64,000 nucleotides of DNA, taken from Paracoccaceae bacterium (GTDB taxonomy: Bacteria; Pseudomonadota; Alphaproteobacteria; Rhodobacterales; Rhodobacteraceae). The position numbers were made by a program, and so were the translations under genes. Below, piece after piece: positions 8,760 through 17,064 of this stretch (position 1 is its first letter; the number at the start of each line of letters is the position of its first letter). The stretch is taken from the NCBI GenBank assembly GCA_016938875.1, contig JAFGTV010000053.1:221990-285989 (forward strand). The letters run 5' to 3'. Under the pieces are notes generated by a model that saw only the letters and a program-made list of their open reading frames with translations, did no database searches and had not been told where the DNA came from.

Positions 8760-9620
8760 ATGAGCCGGACAGTCTATGTGAACGGGGCCTACCTGCCCGA
8801 GGAAGAGGCCAAGGTTTCGATCTTTGATCGCGGATTTCTTTTCGCCGATGGCGTCTATGAAGTGACCAGTGTCATCGGCGGCCGGTTGTTGGACTTCCAC
8901 GGCCATGCCCGTCGCCTGGAACGCTCGCTGGGCGAGTTGGACATGGCATCGCCCGTCACCATGGACGAGTTGCTGGGCATCCACCGTGAACTGGTCGCGC
9001 GCAACGCGGTGACCGAGGGGATGGTGTATCTGCAAATTACCCGCGGTGCGCCCGGGGATCGCGATTTCGTCTTTCCCGATCCCGAAACGACGCCCTCGAC
9101 CCTGGTGCTGTTCACCCAGTCCAAGGGGCTGATCGACAACAAGGCCGCCGAAACCGGGATGAAGGTTATCTCGATCGACGACATCCGCTGGGGGCGGCGC
9201 GACATCAAGACGGTGCAGCTGCTCTATCCCTCGATGGGCAAGATGATGGCCAAGGCGGCCGGGGCCGATGACGCCTGGATGGTCGACGATGGCATGGTCA
9301 CCGAGGGCACCTCGAACAACGCCTATATCGTCAAGGACGGCAAGATCATCACCCGCAACCTGGGCAGTGAAATCCTGCACGGGATCACCCGCGCCGCCGT
9401 GCTGAAATTCGCGCGCGAGGCCCAGATGGAGGTCGAGGAGCGCCCCTTTACCATCGAAGAGGCCAAGGCGGCGGAAGAGGCGTTCATCACCTCTGCCTCG
9501 GCCTTTGTGATGCCGGTGGTGTCGATCGACGGGGTGTCGCTGGGGGATGGCGCGCCGGGCCCGGTCGCGCGGCGCCTGCGCGAGATCTATATCGACGAAA
9601 GCCTGAAATCCGCGCTCTAG
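8760..9620 (+). CDS. dat: D-amino-acid transaminase
   Basis: Fold-type IV PLP aminotransferase. The N-terminal FDRGFLFADGVYE block is typical, the PLP lysine is K150 in RRDIKTVQLL, and TEGTSNN binds the cofactor phosphate. D-amino-acid transaminases deaminate D-alanine or D-glutamate to keto acids. 286 residues from the ATG at 8760, which has GAGAGG 9 bases upstream and gives the usual N-terminus MSRTVYVNG; an ATG at 8739 with its own weaker SD would add 7 residues. It sits 40 bases after dgcA, giving the operon a second route for D-glutamate disposal. Confidence 0.9.
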   Translation: MSRTVYVNGAYLPEEEAKVSIFDRGFLFADGVYEVTSVIGGRLLDFHGHARRLERSLGELDMASPVTMDELLGIHRELVARNAVTEGMVYLQITRGAPGDRDFVFPDPETTPSTLVLFTQSKGLIDNKAAETGMKVISIDDIRWGRRDIKTVQLLYPSMGKMMAKAAGADDAWMVDDGMVTEGTSNNAYIVKDGKIITRNLGSEILHGITRAAVLKFAREAQMEVEERPFTIEEAKAAEEAFITSASAFVMPVVSIDGVSLGDGAPGPVARRLREIYIDESLKSAL

Positions 9621-9624
9621 GGCG

Positions 9625-11286
9625 CTAGGCCGCCGCTTCACGATCCGCCAACAGGGCACGCGCCGCCCCCACATCGGGGGCCGTCTGCGCCTCGGCCGGC
9701 AGGCCGGCGGCGCGCAGCATCTCCATATGTTGGGGCCTTGGCCCGGCCAATGTCACCTGCATGCCCAGGCCCAGCGTCTTGCGGATAAAGCCTGTCAGGC
9801 TGTGCGCCCCGGTCATATCCAAAAGCGGCACATCGGCCAGATCCAGGATCAGGTGGCGGGGCCGCGCGGCAATCCGGTCCAGCACGTTTTCGATCACCGG
9901 GGCAGAGCCAAAGAAATAGGCCCCCGTCAGGCGCAGCACGACGGTCTGGCGGGTCTGGCCGCGATCCTCGGGGCGGGACTCGGTGTCGGTTTCGTCCATC
10001 ATCGTGTCCACACCGCCCATCTGGGCCATGCGGTGCATGAACACCAGCGACCCCAGCGCCAGGCCGGTCACGATCGCCTCGGTCAGATCGCGCAGGACGG
10101 TCATGCCCAGTGTGGCCAGCAGCACCACGACCTCGGCGCGCGAGGTGCGCGCCAGCGTGACGATGGCCCGGATGTCGACCATGTGCAGTGCGACCGACAC
10201 CAGCACCCCGGCCAGTGCGGCCAGCGGGATCGCACTGGCCAGGGGCGCCAGCAACAGCACCATCACCAACAGGGTCAGCGCGTGGATCATGCCCGCCACA
10301 GGGCCATGGGCGCCCGCGCGCACGTTGGTCGCGGTGCGCGCAATGGTGCCGGTCACGCAGAACCCGCCGAAACAGGCCGCGGCCATGTTCGCCACCCCCT
10401 GACCGACCAGTTCCGCGTTGGACCGGTGCCGACGCCCGGTCATCGAATCGGCCACCACCGCCGACAGCAGCGACTCGATCGCGCCCAGCAGGGTAAAGGC
10501 CATCGCGTCGGGCAGCACCGCGCGCACCTTGGCCAAGGTGAACGTGGGCAGCGCCGGGGTCGGCAACCCCGAGGCGATCCCGCCATAGGCGCTGCCGATG
10601 GTCGGTACCGGCAGTTTCAACAGCCACACCGTCAGACCCGCCAGCGCGATCGCCGCCAGCATGCCGGGAAACCGGGGCGCCACCCGGCGCAGCCCCAGGA
10701 TCAGCCCGAAACTGCCCAACCCCATCAACAAATCCAGGATCCCCAGCGTCGGCAGGGCGGACCACAGCGCGGGCAGTTTTTCCAACACCGGTCCGGGTTC
10801 CGGTCCGGCCAGCTCCAGCCCCAGAAACGGGCGCATCTGGCTGATCAGGATGATGACCCCGATCCCGGCGGTAAAGCCGACCGTGACAGGGTAGGGGATG
10901 TATTTCACGAACCCGCCCAACCGCAGTGCCCCCGCCGCCATCAGCATCATGCCCGACAGGAACGTCGCCAGCGCCAGCCCGTCCAGCCCGTGGCGCTGCA
11001 CGGTGGCCATCACCAGGACGATGAAGGCGCCTGCCGGTCCACCGATCTGAAACCGGCTGCCGCCCAGCAGCGAAACCAGGAACCCGCCCACGATGGCGGT
11101 GATCAGCCCCCGATCCGGCGGCACCCCCGAGGCAATCGCGATCGCCAGCGACAGCGGCAGCGCCACCACCGCCACGGTCAGACCCGCGACCAGATCGGCG
11201 CGCAGGGCGCGCAGGCCATAGCCCTCTGCCATGACCGAGACGATCTTGGGCAGAAACTGGGTCGATGTAGGAACGGGCTGTTTCAT
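9625..11286 (-). CDS. SulP family anion transporter with STAS domain
   Basis: Inner-membrane anion transporter of the SLC26/SulP family. The 553-residue protein has about 10-14 hydrophobic segments between residues 25 and 420, including the family marker GLITAIVGGFLVSLLGGS and GPAGAFIVLV, and a C-terminal cytoplasmic STAS domain from about 440. Substrate (sulfate, bicarbonate or dicarboxylate) cannot be read from the sequence. It is convergent with dat (only 4 bases between) and third in line after the amidohydrolase and DUF1244 genes, but 106 bases separate it from the latter. Confidence 0.92.
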   Translation of the reverse strand: MKQPVPTSTQFLPKIVSVMAEGYGLRALRADLVAGLTVAVVALPLSLAIAIASGVPPDRGLITAIVGGFLVSLLGGSRFQIGGPAGAFIVLVMATVQRHGLDGLALATFLSGMMLMAAGALRLGGFVKYIPYPVTVGFTAGIGVIILISQMRPFLGLELAGPEPGPVLEKLPALWSALPTLGILDLLMGLGSFGLILGLRRVAPRFPGMLAAIALAGLTVWLLKLPVPTIGSAYGGIASGLPTPALPTFTLAKVRAVLPDAMAFTLLGAIESLLSAVVADSMTGRRHRSNAELVGQGVANMAAACFGGFCVTGTIARTATNVRAGAHGPVAGMIHALTLLVMVLLLAPLASAIPLAALAGVLVSVALHMVDIRAIVTLARTSRAEVVVLLATLGMTVLRDLTEAIVTGLALGSLVFMHRMAQMGGVDTMMDETDTESRPEDRGQTRQTVVLRLTGAYFFGSAPVIENVLDRIAARPRHLILDLADVPLLDMTGAHSLTGFIRKTLGLGMQVTLAGPRPQHMEMLRAAGLPAEAQTAPDVGAARALLADREAAA

Positions 11287-11392
11287 GTCGCCCTTTGTGC
11301 CTCGCTGCCGCTGGCCGTGGGGGGGCCGGGCGGTCTGATCAAATAACTTCTACCCGGGGGATATGTCCCGGCGGTCCCGCGTCGCGCGGGCG

Positions 11393-11710
11393 TTACCCAT
11401 CCCCGCCCCCCACATTGCGGGCAAAGGCGTCCCGGAACGCGGCCTCTTTCTCGGGGTCGGCCGGGGTCTGGTTCTGGGCCTTCCAGTCGTCATAGGGCAT
11501 GCCGTAGAACGCTGTGCGGGCGTCCTGCTTGGACATCTCGATACCACGCTCGGCGGCGGCCTCTTGCACCCAGCGGGACAGGCAGTTGCGGCAGAACCCG
11601 GCCAGGTTCATCAGGTCGATGTTCTGCACATCGGGGCGGTCCTGCATCAGGTGCTGTTGCAGGCGACGAAAGGCGGCGGCCTCGATCTCGGTGCGGGTTT
11701 GCGCGTCCAT
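11393..11710 (-). CDS. DUF1244 family protein
   Basis: Small 105-residue soluble protein matching the DUF1244 family, with the conserved core NLAGFCRNCLSRW (CxxC-like cysteine pair) and FYGMPYDDWK. Structures of relatives are all-helical; function is unknown. The ATG follows GAGGGAGC by a suitable distance and lies 15 bases after the amidohydrolase stop, so the two are probably co-transcribed. Confidence 0.9.
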   Translation of the reverse strand: MDAQTRTEIEAAAFRRLQQHLMQDRPDVQNIDLMNLAGFCRNCLSRWVQEAAAERGIEMSKQDARTAFYGMPYDDWKAQNQTPADPEKEAAFRDAFARNVGGGDG

Positions 11711-11725
11711 GTTTTGTGCTCCCTC

Positions 11726-12490
11726 TCAAAGTCCGGTTTCGGCCAAGACCTCTTGCAGGATCGGGGCCAGTCGGTCGGCCCAGGCGATCTGGTCCTGCGC
11801 CGTGGCGATCACGTCGTTGCGCAGCTCGATCAACACGTTCGGACGGCCATGGGCGATTGCGTGCCGGTCCACCGCATCGCCGGGCAGGTGCCCGCCGTAC
11901 GGCTCGTTCTCGCCCACGCACAGGTCGGGTTCCCGTCGCAGCCGGTCGATCAGCGGGCGCGCCAGCCGGTCGTCGGCGGCATGCAGGATGCCGATCTGCC
12001 AGGGCCGGTCGCCGCGTCCGTTCAGCCGGGGGGTGAAGCTGTGCATCGCGACCAGGACCGTATCGGCCCGCCGCGCGGCCAGTCGGGCCAGGGCCGCATG
12101 ATAGGGGCGGTAAAAGGCTTCCAGCCGCCGTTCCACCTCGGCGTCATCGACGGCACGGTTGGCGGGGATCACGGTGCCATCGTAGAGCCGCATCACCAGC
12201 GTTGGGTCATCCTCGCCCCGGTTGGGGTCGATCACCAGGCGCGAAAAGTTCGATCGGATCAGAGGCGCATCCAGCCGTTCGGCAAGTCGCAGCGCAACCC
12301 CCGCAGCGCCCGGATCATAGGCAATGTGGCGCGCCATGTCGGCGGGGGGCAGGCCCAGGTCGCCGCCGTTGACGCTGGGCGGCACGGTGTTGGCGGCATG
12401 ATCGCATGTCACCAGCCAGCGCGCGCTGCGCCCTTCTTCGATCGTGTCGTAAGGCTGAAAGGTCATGGGGCTGTCATTTTCTTGGCTCAC
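11726..12490 (-). CDS. N-formylglutamate amidohydrolase family protein
   Basis: HutG-type zinc amidohydrolase family. The 254-residue protein carries the early block TCDHAANTVPP, then VDPNRGED, MHSFTP and the C-terminal IELRND, matching the metal and substrate positions of the family. In histidine degradation HutG releases formate from N-formyl-L-glutamate, but no hut genes are near, so the actual N-acyl substrate is uncertain. Start taken at 12490 (MSQENDSP); an ATG 8 codons later (12466) is also possible. Divergent from pyk. Confidence 0.88.
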   Translation of the reverse strand: MSQENDSPMTFQPYDTIEEGRSARWLVTCDHAANTVPPSVNGGDLGLPPADMARHIAYDPGAAGVALRLAERLDAPLIRSNFSRLVIDPNRGEDDPTLVMRLYDGTVIPANRAVDDAEVERRLEAFYRPYHAALARLAARRADTVLVAMHSFTPRLNGRGDRPWQIGILHAADDRLARPLIDRLRREPDLCVGENEPYGGHLPGDAVDRHAIAHGRPNVLIELRNDVIATAQDQIAWADRLAPILQEVLAETGL

Positions 12491-12602
12491 ATCCCTTTAC
12501 GGCAGGCGTGGCACCAGCGCCAGTTGTCAGCTTGTGGGGTTTCGTCTTAAAGAGGTGTCGGCGCGCGCCTTTCGCGCGGCCCAGGGCAATAGATGAGGCA
12601 GG

Positions 12603-14048
<1,446 letters not shown>

Positions 14049-14077
14049 TGGCGCAGTAGTCATTTTCGGGGGACGCC

Positions 14078-14302
14078 ATGCAGGCTGACCTGTTTTTGGT
14101 AATCGGGTGTTTCGTGGGTGTGCTGGCGGTGCCGGCGCTGCTCTCTGCCTTCTCCAGCGGAGAGCCACCCAGGGCCGCCGCGATCATGGTGCTGATCTCG
14201 GGTGGATTGGTCGCGCTTGCGGTGACGCAAAGTCCGCAGTCCTATACCATCGACCAGCTGCCCGATGTCTTTGCCCGGGTGGTCAACCGCTATATCAACT
14301 GA
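14078..14302 (+). CDS. Small conserved-type membrane protein
   Basis: 74 residues with two hydrophobic segments (about 5-24 and 34-52) joined by a short polar loop, and a soluble tail ending DVFARVVNRYIN. I do not recognise a named family. Position 29 bases behind pyk, in the same direction, and GGGGG upstream of the ATG support it as a real gene, perhaps co-transcribed with pyk. Composition matches the neighbours. Function unknown. Confidence 0.65.
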   Translation: MQADLFLVIGCFVGVLAVPALLSAFSSGEPPRAAAIMVLISGGLVALAVTQSPQSYTIDQLPDVFARVVNRYIN

Positions 14303-14417
14303 CGATTGGCCCTTGTCAGGGGCGCACGGGACGCATATACGGCCCGTCTCAACCGCGTGACCGGCCCCAGTGGCATGCCGAGTCGCGCGTCAACCTCTCG
14401 CAAGACAGGAGATGGAA

Positions 14418-14618
14418 ATGCCCAAGATGAAGACCAAGTCGAGCGCCAAGAAGCGCTTTAAGGTGACGGCGAAAGGCCGGGTCGTTGCAGGCCAGGCTGG
14501 CAAGCGCCACGGCATGATCAAGCGGACCACCAAGTTCATCCGTACTGCACGCGGCACGACCACGCTCTCGGCACCTGACGAGAAGCTGGCCAAGTCGTTC
14601 ATGCCCTATTCGCGCTAA
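14418..14618 (+). CDS. rpmI: 50S ribosomal protein L35
   Basis: Large-subunit protein of 66 residues beginning [15 protein letters not shown], the standard L35 start. AGGAG at 14407-14411 is 6 bases upstream; a longer frame from 14370 is not needed. It is followed after 12 bases by rplT. The usual infC partner is not in this stretch. No convincing L20-type leader was found in the 115 bases upstream. Confidence 0.97.
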   Translation: MPKMKTKSSAKKRFKVTAKGRVVAGQAGKRHGMIKRTTKFIRTARGTTTLSAPDEKLAKSFMPYSR

Positions 14619-14630
14619 GGAGCCTGATCC

Positions 14631-14993
14631 ATGTCCCGAGTCAAAGGTGGAACGACCACCCACGCCCGTCACAAGAAGGTCATCAAGGCAGCCAAGGGTT
14701 ACTATGGCCGCCGCAGCAATGCCTTCCGCACCGCAACCCAGGCCGTCGACAAGGCCAACCAGTACGCGACCCGCGACCGCAAGAACCGCAAGCGCAACTT
14801 CCGCGCGCTGTGGATTCAGCGGATCAACGCCGCCGTCCGGTCCCATGACGAGGCGCTGACCTATTCGCGCTTTATCAACGGCCTGAACAGCGCCGGGATC
14901 GAGGTTGACCGCAAGGTTCTGGCCGATCTGGCCGTGAACGAGCCCGCGGCATTCGGTGCCATCGTCGAGAAAGCCAAGGCCGCGCTGGCGTAA
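14631..14993 (+). CDS. rplT: 50S ribosomal protein L20
   Basis: Early-assembly 23S rRNA-binding protein, 120 residues, highly basic, with the canonical [16 protein letters not shown] start and [16 protein letters not shown] core. Second gene of the rpmI-rplT operon, followed by a strong intrinsic terminator at 15022-15053. Confidence 0.97.
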   Translation: MSRVKGGTTTHARHKKVIKAAKGYYGRRSNAFRTATQAVDKANQYATRDRKNRKRNFRALWIQRINAAVRSHDEALTYSRFINGLNSAGIEVDRKVLADLAVNEPAAFGAIVEKAKAALA

Positions 14994-15021
14994 GCCGCGC
15001 CCGCCTGATCGGCACAGGTTT

Positions 15022-15053
15022 GCCCCCGTCCGGGATACCGGGCGGGGGTTTTC
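15022..15053 (+). terminator. rpmI-rplT terminator
   Basis: Stem CCCCCGTCCGG / CCGGGCGGGGG (one G-T wobble) with a short loop, followed by TTTTCC. Located 28 bases after the rplT stop. Confidence 0.8.
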
Positions 15054-15161
15054 CTTTGCCCGCCCCCGATACCGCGGCAACCGCGGTGGCGCGGCTCCAT
15101 TTGCAATCCCGGGGGGCTGTGCTATCGACACCGCCGAACGCTAGCGAAGGGGGTCCACGCG

Positions 15162-16235
15162 ATGGACGATCTGAGGCAAAAATACCTGGGCGCGATTGCC
15201 GGGGCCGCGGATGAGGCCGCCCTGGAAGAGCTGCGCGTACAGGCCGTCGGCAAAAAGGGTGAGATCAGCCTGAAGATGCGCGAACTGGGCAAGATGAGCC
15301 CGGAGGAGCGCCAGATCATGGGCCCCCGCCTGAACGCCCTCAAGGATGAGATCAATTCGGCGCTTTCGGCGCAAAAGGCCGCCCTTGGCGATGCCGCGCT
15401 GAATGAACGGCTGCGGGCCGAATGGCTGGACGTGACCCTGCCGGGGCGCCCGCGCCCGCGTGGCACCATTCACCCCGTCAGCCAGGTCACCGAAGAGGTC
15501 ACAGCGATCTTTGCCGACATGGGCTTTGCCGTGGCCGAGGGGCCGCAAATCGAAAGCGACTGGTTCAATTTCGACGCGCTGAACATCCCGCCCGAACACC
15601 CCGCGCGGCAGGAACACGACACGTTCTTCATGTCCCGGGCCGAGGGCGACGACCGCCCGCCGCATGTGCTGCGCACCCATACCAGCCCGGTGCAGATCCG
15701 CGCGATGCAGGACCAGGGCGCGCCGATCCGCGTGATCGCGCCGGGCCGGGTCTATCGCTGCGACTACGACCAGACCCACACGCCGATGTTCCACCAGGTC
15801 GAGGGGCTGGCGATCGACCGCGATATCTCCATGGCCAACCTGAAATGGGTGCTCGAGGAGTTCTGCCGCGCGTTCTTCGAGGTGGACAATGTCGAGCTGC
15901 GCTTTCGCGCCTCGCATTTCCCGTTCACCGAACCCTCGGCCGAGGTCGATATCCGCTGTTCCTGGGACGGCGGCGCGCTGAAGCTGGGCGAAGGCGACGA
16001 CTGGATGGAAATCCTGGGGTCCGGCATGGTCCACCCCAAGGTGCTGAAGGCTGGCGGGATCGACCCCGACCAGTGGCAGGGCTTTGCCTTCGGCATGGGG
16101 ATCGACCGACTGGCGATGCTGAAATACGGCATCCCCGATTTGCGCGCGTTCTTCGACAGCGACCTGCGGTGGCTGCGGCATTACGGGTTCAGCGCGCTGG
16201 ACATGCCGACCCTGCATGGGGGGTTATCTAGGTAG
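15162..16235 (+). CDS. pheS: Phenylalanine--tRNA ligase alpha subunit
   Basis: Catalytic subunit of the alpha2-beta2 synthetase that charges tRNA-Phe. The 357-residue product has the N-terminal coiled coil (about 1-90), class II motif 2 ([19 protein letters not shown]) and motif 3 ([18 protein letters not shown]). Full length and ordinary at its C-terminus. Normally pheT follows directly; here 829 bases including an opposite-strand gene and a repeat intervene. Confidence 0.97.
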   Translation: MDDLRQKYLGAIAGAADEAALEELRVQAVGKKGEISLKMRELGKMSPEERQIMGPRLNALKDEINSALSAQKAALGDAALNERLRAEWLDVTLPGRPRPRGTIHPVSQVTEEVTAIFADMGFAVAEGPQIESDWFNFDALNIPPEHPARQEHDTFFMSRAEGDDRPPHVLRTHTSPVQIRAMQDQGAPIRVIAPGRVYRCDYDQTHTPMFHQVEGLAIDRDISMANLKWVLEEFCRAFFEVDNVELRFRASHFPFTEPSAEVDIRCSWDGGALKLGEGDDWMEILGSGMVHPKVLKAGGIDPDQWQGFAFGMGIDRLAMLKYGIPDLRAFFDSDLRWLRHYGFSALDMPTLHGGLSR

Positions 16236-16255
16236 ACCCCCATTATCTGTCGCTT

Positions 16256-16792
16256 TCAGTGGAAGTCGAGCACCAGATCGGACCCAAACTCTAAACCGGC
16301 AACCCTGCAGGCGATCTTAAGCCGCTGAACCACCTGGGGTTCGGAAAGGTTCAGGTCAACATACCAGATGCCATCGACCTTTTCTGCATGACTCTCGGCT
16401 AGGTCAGGACTCTTCTTGTATAGATCTCTTGGATTCTTGGCGACTAGTCTCCTCCCCGGCGTCTCTTCTAAGGAAAGCCTCTCGAAGAAACCTGAGTCGC
16501 GAGCTTGAAGCGCTCGCAGGCAGGTCAGGTAAGCCGACCTCAGCGAACTCTCCTGAATTGGCTTCCCGAGAAGCGTGAAGTCATAGATGCCGGACGATCT
16601 ACTCGACCGCTTTTTTGCGTCGCGCCTCGGCACATCTAATTGTTTAATGGTCATTTCTTGGCTTCCCGTGTTTGGGGGCGGTTGTTTCAAGCAGCGCTTG
16701 ATTATGTCGTTCTCCGTTTCTTTGAAGCTCTTCCTCCGCGCTTCGATGAGTGCATTGGTTTCCGTATCGATCTCGATACTCTTAGTTTCCAT
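16256..16792 (-). CDS. SeqA-like DNA-binding protein (putative, foreign insert)
   Basis: 178 residues, unassigned by confident family. Residues 1-36 (KSIEIDTETNALIEARR...NDIIKRCL) resemble the N-terminal ribbon-helix-helix oligomerisation segment of SeqA (TIEVDDDLY...SDILRRML). A basic, Ser/Arg-rich linker (about 45-70) leads to a C-terminal domain with the pattern L..L...D...F, GRR, LY.., G-WYV-N that echoes the hemimethylated-DNA-binding domain of SeqA; total length also matches (E. coli SeqA is about 181). This similarity is by eye only. Base composition is clearly more AT-rich than every neighbour, codon use differs, and the gene opposes pheS/pheT: signs of transfer. Perfect SD AAGGAG 7 bases before the ATG. 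Alternative: a restriction- or plasmid-associated RHH protein. Confidence 0.75.
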   Translation of the reverse strand: METKSIEIDTETNALIEARRKSFKETENDIIKRCLKQPPPNTGSQEMTIKQLDVPRRDAKKRSSRSSGIYDFTLLGKPIQESSLRSAYLTCLRALQARDSGFFERLSLEETPGRRLVAKNPRDLYKKSPDLAESHAEKVDGIWYVDLNLSEPQVVQRLKIACRVAGLEFGSDLVLDFH

Positions 16793-16805
16793 GTCCCGAC
16801 TCCTT

Positions 16806-16830
16806 GCTTCCTTATTCCTTATAAGGAAGC
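16806..16830. promoter_or_regulatory. Perfect inverted repeat abutting the SD of the SeqA-like gene
   Basis: 10-base arms GCTTCCTTAT / ATAAGGAAGC with a 5-base spacer. On the minus strand it ends immediately before the SD (16800-16805) of the SeqA-like gene. It could be an operator for autoregulation or an mRNA hairpin. Confidence 0.55.
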
Positions 16831-16855
16831 TGCTTTCTAAGGGCAAGCAGCAAGC

Positions 16856-16920
16856 GTAGGGTGGGTGAAACCCACCGCCCGGCCAAAGACCCGGCAAAGG
16901 TGGGTTGTCACCCACCCTAC
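16856..16920. repeat. REP-type double-hairpin repeat
   Basis: 65 bases with outer arms GTAGGGTGGGTGAAACCCACC (split here as 16856-16876) and the near-perfect reverse complement at 16899-16920. Each arm is itself a hairpin (GGTGGG..CCCACC). This twin-stem, GTAGGGTGGG-headed form is typical of dispersed REP/bacterial interspersed palindromes. Only one copy is in this window. It sits between the SeqA-like gene and pheT. Confidence 0.8.
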
Positions 16921-17064
16921 ATATCCCGCCCGACCCGCCCCCCCCACGGGCCGGGCGCTGCCGGTCTTTCTCCGAACGGCGGGGTGGCCGCCCCCTTCCC
17001 CCCCGTCCCCCTTTGGGCTAGACACGCGCGCAACCCGATACCCCATGCACAGGCGTCCGTTCCG

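Noticed and set aside
11376..11390. CCCGCG-TCG-CGCGGG hairpin after the DUF1244 gene
   Set aside because: Short, lacks a T-run, and such GC palindromes are expected by chance in this base composition; not called as a terminator.
14303..14417. L20-binding leader before rpmI
   Set aside because: No recognisable pseudoknot or rRNA mimic; without infC the classical autoregulatory leader is not expected.
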